From positions 124,001 to 188,000 of the forward strand of contig JAAXNY010000002.1 of NCBI GenBank assembly GCA_013420905.1: a stretch of 64,000 nt of DNA, read 5' to 3'. Shown here piece after piece: positions 22,894 to 33,960 of the stretch. Numbering within the stretch: the first letter of the stretch is position 1; every line of letters starts with the position of its first letter. Below the pieces are notes generated by a model that worked only from the letters and a program-made list of their open reading frames with translations, did not search any database and was not told where the DNA came from. The DNA comes from Collybia mongolica (taxonomy: Eukaryota > Basidiomycota > Agaricomycetes > Agaricales > Clitocybaceae). The position numbers and the translations under genes were made by a program.

Positions 22894-23367
22894 TGTTACA
22901 AATTCCCTACTCACATGCCCTTATCATTCCTTTTCTTACATACTACTGATTACCAGACACTATTCGACTCTTATCTTTCAAAGACCCATATATGCATTTC
23001 CTTTCCCATGCTTATTCATCTTTTGTATTATGCTTACTCATTCTCATCTTAGCTTACTCATTCCTTTATCTATAATGAATAGCGTAAACCACGCTTATCG
23101 GACTCTTACATATATATACGGATAGTTTAGCTTAGCTAGCTCTTTAGCTTGACCTAGCTGAATCAACCTTATTCATCTACTCTGATCTCTTGATGCAAAC
23201 TTGATCCTATTTGCCTTACAAAGGGAGTAGTGCATCTTTGATTCAACAATCTGACTTTAGCCCTATTGAGGGAGTCATTGGACGTTAGACTTATGAAGTC
23301 AACGGTCTATAGTGAACAAACAACAAACCAGATTGATCTAAAGGATAAGGCCTAAACAGCCATAACA
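22894..23367 (+). repeat. 3' LTR of Gypsy element
   Basis: 474 bp. Relative to the 5' LTR it has lost CpG at ten sites, while the 5' LTR has lost it at two. Two further differences are C/T outside CpG. No transversions, no indels. Confidence 0.95.
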
Positions 23368-23690
23368 TAGTAGAGGAGTCATGAAACAATGGCGATGGTG
23401 GAGACAATGTTGAGTGCGAGCGAGATACAGAAGTATGGGAGAGTGAAGTTGATACTGGTTGTTGCCTAGATAGATGACGCAGGTACAGACACTGGGACAA
23501 GGAAAAGTGTGCCCAAAATGAAGGATGTTGTGAGTGTGGCGACAGGGATGAACATGACGATGGCAATGTGCCACTTACATGTGCAGTAGATGGCAAACCA
23601 GCACCAGGCCATTAGGCCATCTGTGAGCCAATTGCCTGCGAGTGCTGCGCTGACAGGGATTGCGATGCATTTGACAGGATTGTTGGGTGG
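23368..23690 (-). pseudogene. Captured multi-pass membrane protein gene, upstream part (split by Gypsy)
   Basis: Minus-strand exons read IAIPVSAALAGNWLTDGLMAW, WHIAIVMFIPVATL and, after an apparent intron, LPYFCISLALNIVSTIAIVS. This is the helix pattern of a large, functionally uncharacterised seven-helix family of basidiomycetes. A TGA at 23381-23379 and Cys codons in the following loop replace expected Arg. The Gypsy interrupts it at the TAGTA duplication. The gene is a captured, decayed copy within the Plavaka element. Confidence 0.65.
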
Positions 23691-23718
23691 TAGGACGTTC
23701 CCACGACCTCACTTCATC

Positions 23719-26700
23719 ATGCCTTCATGTTTACAGTGCGGCCAGAAGTTCATTGACAGAAGGGCAGTCCTTTCGCATGTGAACCAACCTTCTGGATCTT
23801 GCCAAAACCATTTCAATATAGTTTCCAACATTGCAGAAGAACTTGAACACTATCATCGTCAGCAAGAACATTCTAATACCAAAATCCCAACTGATGCACC
23901 TGCATTTGAGGATCTGGATCAACAATGGTCACAACAAGGTGGACCAATGGATGTGGATGAGAATGAAGACTCAGCTTTAGGTTCTGAGGATGAAGATGAG
24001 GAGTTTGTTGAGAAATTCAGTGGAGCAGCTGCAAAACATGATGGTGGAACCACATTTATGGACAACTTTGATAGTGATGATCATGCATCAAAACGCACAG
24101 AAAATGTCTACTATCCATTTGCATCCCGAGACGAGTGGGAATTAGCATCATACCTCCTTTGTTCAAACCTGAGTGTAGCATCTATAAACAAATTCCTTTC
24201 TCTTTCCCTTGTATATTCCATTATCCTTCACTCATGCCAGGTTTCTGATATGTAATACCTTACATTAAACAACTAGGCCTATCATTTCACACTGCCAAGC
24301 AGCTTCATGGATGAGCAGAAATGCTCCCAACAGGTCCAGAGTGGCTATGCAAGCCATGGACAACAAACATACCAACAAAAGCTGATCTTAAACTCTTCTA
24401 CCAAGACCCACTAGAATGTATACAGTCACTTCTCCATAACCCACTACTTAAGGACCACTTACACTTTACCCCAATGTGTATTTATAAAACAGCAGCAAGG
24501 ACAATGCGTGTCTACACAGAGTGGATGACAGGCAATGTTGCATGGAGAATGCAGGTATGACCTCTCATTTCTATTATCATACTCATCTAACCTCTTGGTA
24601 GGAACAACTGCCAGTTGGGGGAACCCTTCTTGGAACTGTTCTTTCTTCAGACAAAGCTAACATCTCTGCAATGACTGGTGGACAGATGGCTCACCCACTC
24701 CTTTTAAGCCTTGCTAATATTGATATGGGATTTCGTATGAAAGCTTCAAACCATGCCTTTCTCCTTCTTGCCCTCCTCCCAGTACCAAAATTTATCCACT
24801 CAGATAGCAAAATCCATGGGGTACTGGAATCTCGGCTTATTCATGAATGTCTTGACTTTATTCTACAGCCACTGAAAAAAGCTGCTGAGCTTGGCATAAT
24901 GATGTCAGACCCACTTGGAAACCTTTGATATACATTTCCTGTACTGGCTGCATACATTGTTGACACTCCTGAATCAGCTGTTTTGTCTGGGGTAGCTAGT
25001 AAAACCTCATCTGTCACAATGGCAACCTTCAAGCAATTTGGCAATCCATTTCAACATGAGCCACATACTGCATCAACTACCCTTGCACAGTTACATGCTC
25101 TTGAGGAGACTACTGATCCTTGGGATCTTGTTGCATACAAAACTCTTGCATTGGAAAAGTTTTGCTTAAATGGTGTTCACCGACCATTCTGGAGAGATTG
25201 GCCAATGGCAGAACCTTATCAATTTCTCACCCCTGAACCTCTCCACCACTGGCACAAGATGTTCTGGGATCATGATGCAAAGTGGTGCATTCATGCAGTT
25301 GGCCATGCTGAAATTGATTTTTGGTTCTCTGTCCTTCATCCCCACACAGGATATCGACATTTCAGAGGGGGAATATCCAAACTCAAGCAGGTCACAGGTC
25401 GTGAACACCATGACATTCAACGATTTATTGTAGCTCTTATTGATGGAGCTGTTCCAAAGAACTTTCTCATTGCAATTCATGCTCTCATGGACTTCCGTTA
25501 CCTGGCACAAACACCTGAAATCAGTGAAGATACATGTCAGAAAATCCAATCAGCCTTGAAAGAGTTTCATGATAACAAGAATGCTATTGTTCAAGCTGGG
25601 GCTCGCACAGGGAAGAATAAAGTTGCTAAAGCTTGGTTAATTCCAAAGCTTGAATTCCTGCAAAGTGTTGTCCCAAACATTCACAACAATGGTGTTGCCA
25701 TCCAGTGGTCTGCAGATATCACAGAGCATGCTCATATTACTGAAATAAAAAACCCATCAGCCTCAAGCAACAATCAGAATCTTGAATCACAAATCTGCTG
25801 CTACCTGGACCGTGAAGATAAATGTCATCGGTTTGATCTTGCCACTGCTGTTTGTGAGGCTTGGCTTGATTTCCATGACCTGCCTGACCACTCATTGGAC
25901 ATTAACAATGATGATGATGAAGAGAATGAACAACTTGAGACAGTCAATACAACAGCCTCTCTCTTATCAAATATAGATCCAACTCATCCATTGGCTGGTG
26001 TTACTTGTATCAATGCTGATTATTTCCAGCTAGCTGCTGATCTTGAAAATATGCCCTCATCTGAGACCCCCTACCTCCGACGAACCTTCTTGGCTGCTAA
26101 CACAGCCCTCCATCTCACACGTGATCCAAGTTTCAAATGCATGAGTGTCAATGAAACAGCTGATATGTTCCATCTCCCAGATCTCCACTGTGCTCTTATT
26201 GACTATCTAAATCTTGGAAACAATTACAATCCTGTGGTTGGTACCCGCCACATAGCAACAACTGGATCTCCAATGCCAATCAATGTTAAGGCTCTTGAGG
26301 TTTGGACCAAAGTCCAGCTCCAAAACTATACATATCATCAGCCACATGATGCACTCCCAGCACAAACTGTCAATGCTTCACCACCTTCTTCTGCATGGCC
26401 AGTGGGACATGCTGATACAGTCTTAATCAATATTGATCAGGACAAGGTCTGGCCAGGTACAGTAGTGGCTTAGAAGGTATGTAGTTGGCTAATTATTATG
26501 TTCAAAATGCTTACTATATATTATCTATCCCAGGTCACTGTCCTGTACAACTTCGACTTATCTTCTGTGTTATCAGTGGTAATCATACTGAGACTTTGGC
26601 AGGAACAGACCACTTCCTTGCCTATGTTCAACGCTTTAATGTTATTTCTCAAATCAACCAAGGGATGTCAGAATCAGCAGGGCCATATCCAGATCCAACA

Positions 26701-26919
26701 ACAGGAATGTTTATCTTAAAATGTGCACAAAGAAGGGACAACACAATGATGGGTGACATCATCCATTTGTCTCAATTGCGAACCCCTGTGGACCTAATCC
26801 CATGGTTTGGTAAAAAGGCTGACCCAAGATTGGCAAAAGAAACAACCCTTGAATACAGCACAGACTCTTTATTGAACAAGTATTTTGATAAGGAAACATT
26901 TTATGCCCTTGATCAGTAG
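23719..26919 (+). pseudogene. Plavaka-type transposase, broken
   Basis: Starts with a C2H2-like finger (MPSCLQCGQKFIDRRAVLSH, closing CQNH), then an acidic linker, then the conserved transposase body: YPFASRDEWELASYL, LGLSFHTAKQLHG, LPTGPEWLCKPW, DPLECIQSLLHNPLL, VGGTLLGTVLSSDK and HPLLLSLANIDMGFR. The C-terminus has QLRLIFCVI, FLAYVQRF and LLNKYFDKETFYAL. These blocks match agaricomycete Plavaka transposases. Introns lie near 24200-24270, 24555-24600 and 26470-26533. TGA at 24312-24314 (HG-stop-AEMLP) and 24926-24928 (GNL-stop-Y) both stand at family Arg positions. Between WPG and SGLEGH (around 26455-26470) the frame shifts. The protein would cut the element ends; this copy cannot make it. 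Confidence 0.88.
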
Positions 26920-27203
26920 AAAATGACCAATCTTAGTAGTATTTTGCATACATATAATCATGTTGAATTATGAAGTCATTTGAATAAGTTCTGCCCATTT
27001 CTGCACAGCCAATCAAATAAAGCATACCCCTGGGCAGATGAGGTGGTAAATATACAGAACTGTATAGAAGGTATGAGCCACTATGGATATCAGGACAGGC
27101 ATGATGGATTCTACACATAACTGCAAAGCACTGCAGAGTTCAGTACAACATCTATGGATGACTATGGGCACTACAGGGTCTGTCAGCTGATTGTGAGAAA
27201 AAT

Positions 27204-27218
27204 CAGGGTTTGCTGATG
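27204..27218 (-). repeat. Right terminal inverted repeat of Plavaka element
   Basis: Inward reading CATCAGCAAACCCTG. CCATAG-type subterminal repeats lie at about 27060-27170. 26920-27203 has no gene. Confidence 0.8.
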
Positions 27219-28702
27219 TGTAGTATAAATGAGAAAGTTAAGTTTGGGAATATACCGTTTGTTGAAAGTGGCTAGTTCGAGTCTATCGGCTTGCGTTGAA
27301 TAGGAACAGAAACTTGGAATCAAAAGATTAGCGATGACGTTTAGAAACAAGACATTGACTCACTCACGAACAATCCGAACGCTTAATAAAACAAAAGACT
27401 TAATAGACGAAAAACGACGTTTGTTATCGCGGTCGTGTACAAGAATTCTGGGGAGAATGAGAACGGCCTCTTCGGAAAGGTAAAGGAACGGTGTTAGACA
27501 AGCGGATAAGGGAAAACAAAGAAGGTACGTACCTCGTTAGTGCGAAAGGTCGCCTTACATCCCAGTTCTACGCTCAAAACCGTCTGCCTTGTGTATACCG
27601 AACAACTCCCGAGCTTCACTCGCAAAATCGTGTACGCGGCTTCTGATCTTGATGAGAAGTAGGGGTCGTTTGGGTTGAAATGCGATTGCGCGTCGCATGT
27701 TGCTTGTTGAACACGACTCGACTACCTTATAATCTTGCTTTAAACGAGAAGGTATTGATATCTAAGAATGAAAAGTCAAAAAGGCTCGTTTAGACGAGAG
27801 AAGAGAACTTACCTGTGAACGCTCGTACTACTGATGGAAAGACCTTTCGATAAGTATTCGTTGTTGTATAAAGTGGGAGGTGGGACTTGACAAAAACCGG
27901 ATATTCGAGTGCTCGAATAGTGGAAAGCAAGGCTAAAGGACTGACAGTAGGACTTGAAAAGCGTACATGGTACATACCTTATTATCTGGAAAGCCGTCGT
28001 TTGAGTGGTGAGTTTGGATCTCGAACGAAATCAGTCGAATGGTAAGTCTGTAACAGGAATGAATTATGCAAAAAAGAATACACAAAAGGTACGGTATGAA
28101 GATCGAACGCAGAGGGAACGTTACCAGCGAAATACGCATCCATTCTGCCATCTCTCATCCAATCCATCTTATCCATCGTCGAGTAGGCGGAACGGGCTCG
28201 GTTCCGAGTTTTTGGGGGGTGTCTGTTTGGGGGAGAGTGCGTTGTTGGAGGAGAGGGGTCGTTGAAGGCGGTGGCTTTGAGAGGCTTGCGGGGCGCGATC
28301 GAGGCGAGGTCGTTGGTTTGGGTGAGGAAGAGACGATGCGTCGGGGACAGATCGGGCGAGAAGGCGGCTCCTCGGTGCGGTTATTCATTATTTTTATTAT
28401 TATTTCAATTCTTTTTATTTTTTCAACCGTGTTTGTCAGCAACGCGCTCTAACGCCAGCAAAAAGTGACTACCCCAACCAAACGAACAACTCACAAGTCA
28501 GCCAGCAACGTCACACGTCCGCCGATCGAGTGCGAAGGCGAACACACGCCAGGCAGAAACGGGCTCTAGGGTTAGCCTGGGTCGAGCAAGGGAACACGAG
28601 GTAAGAAACGACCAACGTCATTGTCATATATTTATTACACACACACCTACAGACTCACAGGCGCTAAACCATGCGCATCTGCCCTTGGACTGAAACCGAA
28701 CC
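27219..28702 (+). repeat. Segmental duplication, copy A, right part upstream of TBC gene
   Basis: Collinear with 36896-38408. From 27219 to about 27900 the copies differ by many substitutions and indels. From 27902 onward they are nearly identical. No gene recognised; the last 250 bp should be promoter and 5' UTR of the TBC-gene copy. Confidence 0.8.
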
Positions 28703-30959
28703 ATGTCATCTGTGCACCTGAAGACCCCCGTCCACTCACACCCGCTCTCACCTGACGAGGTCCCCTCGCGTGGGCGCCGCATTCGAACCACAGGCACCAA
28801 CCATGACCACTCTGACTCCTCGATCCGCCCCTCGTCCGCCGTCATCACGAGCACCAACAACTACTTTGCCTTGAAAGCCCAGCTCGACGCCGAGAATACT
28901 CCGGGGGCAGCCAATTGGGATGGAAGCGTGCGCGGGTACAGCAGGGCGGAGAAGCGCAGGTCGACAGAGGGCCGGCCTGTGTCCAAGGCATCATCGAGTT
29001 CCCTCGCTGCGATGTGGGAACGCCCCAACGGCCCGGGTCCGTTGTTTGTGGTGGGCTCTCCGCACGACTCTGGGCCTGCACGCGGATACCCCGACGTCAT
29101 CGTGACAGACGACTCTGACGCAGATGTGTTTGGGCCGTCACTCACGGCCAAGGTGCTGGGCACCAAGTGGCACGAGTACTCGGACGAGGCGATCCAGTCC
29201 GCGGTCTCTGGCCTCAGCGCGTCTGAATCGCCTGCAGAGGCATCACGTCACCCCTACCACTCTGCACTGCGCGTGCTGTCGTCCGCGCTGGACAGGATGT
29301 CACGTGTGCAGGTGGAGCTGGAGGAGCAGCGGCGGGTGTTGCAGGAGAAGGAGCTGGCGCGGCGGGAGAGGGCGGACGCGTTGATGAGGGAGCTGCAGCC
29401 CTCGGAGCAGGAGATTGCGAGGCGCGTCGTACAGTCGATTTTCACGGACGCGGACGAGACGAGGCATCAGATAAGGAGACAGCAGAGTCTTATGGTGAGT
29501 ATTTCTCATTTTGACGTGCGATATTGTATCTAACGATTATTTTATCTAGTCGCTTACAGAGTCCCTCAGCGAAGCCCTGGCAGACGAGGTCCTACCGCAC
29601 TCCAAAAGCCTCCCAGAGCCGACATTGACGCCCATGGCTGAAGAAGCCGAGACGCCCATCGAACCCGCCCCAGCCAACTCAGACGACGTCACTGCCCCTC
29701 CCTTGCCTGAGAACGACCAGATCCACCCCGACATCTCTGAAAACACACGTGACGATCCCACCATAGTGCCGCACCGACAGCGTCAAGAACGGCCCTCTAT
29801 CGGCGACTGGATGGGGACGTGGTGGGTGAAGGGCAAGCCAAGGTCACGGCCTCTGCCACCAACAAAGGGAGACCTCGACAAGGAGCCACCTACGCCCCAG
29901 GACCTTGCGTCAAACGCGGTCATGGTCAGACGAGACGCACGCCGTCGGTCAGCCAAGAGTGTGTTTGGGACACTGGGGATCTCGATCCTCAACCCCGTCC
30001 CTCCCCCGAAGAAGTCATCTGCAGTGGTGGAGAATACGGCCCCCACCACGTCTGACAATTCCGCTGCGGCCTCGGAGACTGGGTCTATGCGGTCAGTCCG
30101 TACCAACACGCCCTCGATGTCAGCCATTTCGTCTCCCATCCAGCCCACCTTTGCCCTCCCGACCCTCGCTGCGCCACATCTAACCACGACTCTCGACATC
30201 ACACCCCCGGCTGAATCAGCTGCGGCGTCGTCGAAGGAAGACACACGGGCACTGATGCAAGGGGCGTCTCTGCGCGCGATTGCGAACGCGACGCGGGTGA
30301 TGACCACGGACGCGGCGAGCATCCTGTCGGATCAGGGACAGGAGACGGGTGGCCTGATTGCCCGACTCGCGTTCGAGCTGATCAAGAACGCGCGGGATGA
30401 GGGGGTTGCGTTCCGAGAACAACGGCCCAAGGAGCGGAAGGAGGCCAATGGCGTTCCCACCGACCCTGCAGACCGAGCTGGGCCCACACCGATCCTCAGC
30501 CCGTCGGGTGCTGCAGACGCGACGACGACGCTCAACCGGGCGCTAGTCAACCAACTCGACGGCTTACGGAAAAGCAAGGCGAGGACGGGATCGATCATGC
30601 AAGTGGCACCGGGCTTCGTGTCGTTCATGGCACAACAGAAACAGAGAAAGGCCGCCGGTCCTGCAGAAAAGGCAGGCAGAGGAGGAGGACCCCCGCAGCA
30701 CGAGTCGAGTGCAGGACCTAACTCAAGGCTGGGTGCGACTACGACCGGGCCACCAGCGAATGGGCACACATCAGTCCCCCTCGAGTCGATCATCCCCGCG
30801 ACGGCCAAACCGCCGACGCAGTACCTGTCGCGGACGTACACGCCGCTGACAGCGCGCGAGTTCCGGTTCTCGATGGCGTCGCAGCTGGCGGTGTACCAGG
30901 ATGACAAGGCTGGCGAGTGGGATGTGTGGCGAGCAGGGAGTCAAGTGTTGTTTGAGTAG
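28703..30959 (+). CDS. Truncated TBC-gene paralogue without its TBC domain
   Basis: Exon 1 is 28703-29494, the intron 29495-29549 and exon 2 29550-30959, giving about 733 residues. It is nearly identical to residues 1 to about 720 of the full-length gene at 38409: Ser/Pro-rich disordered N-terminus, a Glu/Arg-rich coiled coil (around 205-255), then a long linker. Relative to that gene it lacks 12 nt near 30875, and similarity ends after GATGACAAG at 30908. A new 15-codon end (AGEWDVWRAGSQVLFE) follows. All of the catalytic Rab-GAP domain is missing. There is no stop or frameshift, so it could still be translated into the regulatory half only; otherwise it is a young pseudogene. Confidence 0.8.
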
Positions 30960-31339
30960 TGTACGACGTGTACATAGACAAGTGAATATACGAGACTGGT
31001 TGTGCAACAACGTGGTGGTGGGAAGTGGGAGCTCAAAGAGCAGACCACAGCAGACCACAGCTGGTGACCCCGAAAAGATGCCAAGGGGAGTACCAAGGCA
31101 TTTGAAAGGATTCAGGAACATCCAGGAACAAGATAATCACTATACAAGTTCGAGTTTCTTATTTTCAACTTTTGGTGCACAATCATAGGTTCCCCTCCCC
31201 ACGGGGAGCGAGTGTGGGCAAAAAAAGGGCCACCCGCTGCAGCAGTTCTGCAACGAGTGGCCGTGGTTCATTCTGCTATTCTAGGTGCTATTCTATTATG
31301 TACTCGGCCGAGTTTTCTCTTCCAATTTAGCCGAGGTCA
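30960..31339. other. Non-coding stretch after truncated TBC copy
   Basis: No gene seen. It includes a CCGAG-containing segment (around 31300-31340) related to diverged units further right. Confidence 0.35.
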
Positions 31340-33960
31340 GCATGTATTTTACTCTGTGTCGAAATCGTTGAAATGAGTGCTGGAGATGGGAAACGAGATT
31401 AGTATGGTACACATACCAGGGCCTCTAAATCTAGTTATCTGAATATCTGTAAAAATGGTCATTTTCGGTGAGTATGGATTAGGTATAATATGTACTCACC
31501 ATATATCTGAGATGTGGAGAGTGCTTGATATACACCCAAGCTCGCAGGAACTTTGGTGCAAAAAACCTAAAATGCAATTTTTGCCAAAGTAACCATTTCA
31601 TATGGCTCACCTCTTTTCAGCATCTAAGCAGGTGGGTGTAGTGTTTGTGCTCACCGCACGGCCAGGATCTCAGTAACTTTACTGCGAAAAAACTCTAAAA
31701 ATGCGATTTTCGCCACACAAGAAATATATTAGTAGAACACACCTGTTAGCCCTTTATATACCACTAATACTCGCCTAAATACCCCCTTGTAACTCGCTTT
31801 GCAGCTGGGTTCAAAGGTTTGATACAGAGTCTACCGAAAAATCCAAGTTTTTGTCAGTATTGTTACCAGAACTTGGAATATAGTAAGACCCACCACAGTC
31901 AAGCAGTATACATCACTGCTATTGTATATTTGAGATGGAATGGCCATGGTATTGGCGCTCGCCGCGCAGCCAGGACTTCAGAAATTTTGTCTCGAAATAT
32001 GTCTAAAAATATATTATTTTGTCAGTATGTACTATAGTAGACCAGACACACCTCGTGGTGCATTCAATGAGGTTATATATCACTACCACCCACATGAACA
32101 CTCCCTGTGAATTTTATTACACCCGAGTTTCTGGGTTTCGAGTGAAAACTATTGAAAATTCCAACATTTTCGTGAGTATTAATGTTAGAAGTGAAAATAT
32201 GGCAAGACTTACCTCAGTGGGGCAGTGGGCACCACTGCCATCATATATTAGGGGAGTCAGTGCGGCGTTTGCGCTCGCCGCGCAGCCAGGATCTCAGGAA
32301 TTTAGCCCCGAAAAAAGCCTAAAAAAGCGATTTTTGTAAGTATTGATGTTAGAAGTGGAAATATAATAAGACATACCTAGGTTGAGCAGTGGGCACCACT
32401 GCTATCGTTAATTGGAGGAGAGAGGGTGGTGTTTGCGCTCGCCGCGCAGCCAGGACCTCAGTAACTTTACTGCGAAAAAACTCTAAAAATGCGAATTTCG
32501 TCACCCAAAAGAATATATTAGTAAAACCCACCCGTTAGCCCTTTATATACCACTATTACTCGCCTAAATACCCCCTTGTATCTCGCTTTGTAGCTGGGTT
32601 CCAAGGTTCGATACAGAGTCTACCGAAAAATCCAAGTTTATGTCAGTATGGTTGTCACAACTTAAAATATAGTAATACCCACCAAGGTCAAGCAGTATAG
32701 ACCACTGCTATCGTATATTTGAGAGGGAATGGCCACGGTGTCAGCGCTTGCCGCGCGGCCAGGATTTCAGAATCTTTGGCTCGAAAAATGCCTAAAAATA
32801 AACTTTTGTCAGTATGTACCATAGTCAACTGGACACACTGCGCAGTGCTTTCTATGAGGCCATAGAACGCTACTACTCTTATAAATACTCACTGTGGATT
32901 TTATTACAGCAAAGATCTTGCATTTCGAGTGAAAACTATTGATAATTCCAATATTTTCATGAGTATTGATGTTAGAAGTGAAAGTATGATATGACTTACC
33001 TCGGTGGGGCAGTGGGAACCACTGCCATCGTATATTAGAAGGGTCAGTGCAGCGTTTGCGCTTGCCGCGCGGCCAGGATCTCAGGGATTTAGCCCTGAAA
33101 AAAGCCTAAAAAAGCGAATTTTGTTAGTATTGATGTTAGAAGTGGAAATATTATAAGACATACCTAGGTTGAGCAGTGGGTGCCACTGCTATCATTAATT
33201 GGAGGAGAGAGGGTGGCATTTGCGCTCGCCGCGCGGCCAGGATCTCAGTAATTTAGTCCCAAAAAAAGCCTAAAAAAGCGATTTTTTGTCAGTATGTACC
33301 ATAACCAACTAGACATACCTTCCAGCCCTTTTTGCGATATCCCATACCTCTACCACTGACACAAATACTCCCTCTGAATTTTATTACAGCTGGGATGCCA
33401 GGTTTTGAGTGAAAACCACTTAAGATTCCAATATTTTCATAAGTGTTGATGTTAAAAGTCAAAATGTGACAGGACTGACCTTGGTGGGGCAGTGGGCACC
33501 ACTGCCATTGTATATTAGAGAGGATGGCGTAGCGTTTGTGCTCGCCGCGCGGCCTAGACCTCAGGGATTTAGTCCTGAAAAAAGCCTAAAAATGCGATTT
33601 TTGTAAGTATTGATATTAGAAGTGGAAATATAATAAGACTTGCCTAGGTTAAGCAGTGGGCACCACTGCTATCGTATATTGAAGGAGAGGGGATGGCGTT
33701 TGCGCTTGCTGCGCGGCCTGGATCTCTGGGATTTAGTCCTGAAAAAAGCCTAAAATGCGATTTTTTGTAAGTATTGATGTTAAAGTAGAAATATAATAAG
33801 ACTTACCTATGTTAAGCAGTGGGTACCACTGCTATCGTAAATTGAGAAGGGAGGGTGGCGTTTGCGCTCGCCGCGCGGCCTGGATCTCAGGGATTTTGTC
33901 ATAAAAAAAGCCTAAAAATGCGATTTTTGAGTCAGTACATATCACACACAATACCATCAA
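31340..33960 (+). repeat. Satellite-like tandem array with higher-order structure
   Basis: Ten copies of a core related to GCTCGCCGCGCGGCCAGGAT, each followed by a CTGAAAAAAGCCTAAAAA-like stretch. They start near 31661, 31958, 32272, 32437, 32746, 33060, 33225, 33541, 33706 and 33862. The spacing repeats as about 300, 314 and 165 bp, so a block of about 788 bp is itself repeated. The short unit also holds a small hairpin (GCAGTGG..CCACTGC) and splice-donor-like GTAAGTATT. No reading frame is conserved. Confidence 0.8.

Larger units (their letters stand above)
12558..23367 (+). mobile_element. Ty3/Gypsy chromovirus-type LTR retrotransposon, interrupted twice
   Basis: Two 474-bp LTRs, both starting TGTTAC and ending GTAACA or ATAACA, are flanked by a perfect 5-bp target duplication TAGTA (12553-12557, 23368-23372). 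Order: LTR, gag, protease, RT, RNase H, integrase, chromodomain, a third ORF, polypurine tract, LTR. Without the two younger insertions it would be close to 7 kb. Eight in-frame TGA codons and at least one frameshift make it non-autonomous. It lies inside a captured gene fragment of the Plavaka element. Confidence 0.95.
4690..27218 (+). mobile_element. Plavaka-type (CACTA-like) transposon carrying host gene pieces, with nested insertions
   Basis: The termini read inwards are CATCAGCAAATCCTG (4690) and CATCAGCAAACCCTG (from 27218). Both subterminal regions repeat a CCATAG motif. The flanks show TG on each side (4688-4689, 27219-27220), and the paralogous copy B has a single TG at 36894-36895 with uninterrupted flanks, giving a natural empty site. 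Without the inserted Gypsy the element would be about 11.7 kb. A DUF6532 gene faces the left end and the transposase gene faces the right end. Between them lie fragments of unrelated host genes with introns. The transposase is broken by two TGA codons and a frameshift, so this copy looks immobile now. Confidence 0.85.

Noticed and set aside
28066..28452. Plus-strand frame of 128 codons, also seen at 37755
   Set aside because: Lies in the shared upstream region of the TBC genes; indels between the two copies change the frame, and the AT-rich end has only hydrophobic simple sequence.
31661..33900. GTAAGTATT sites in the satellite taken as exon borders of a repetitive gene
   Set aside because: No frame is kept between units and no matching acceptors or coding pattern were seen.
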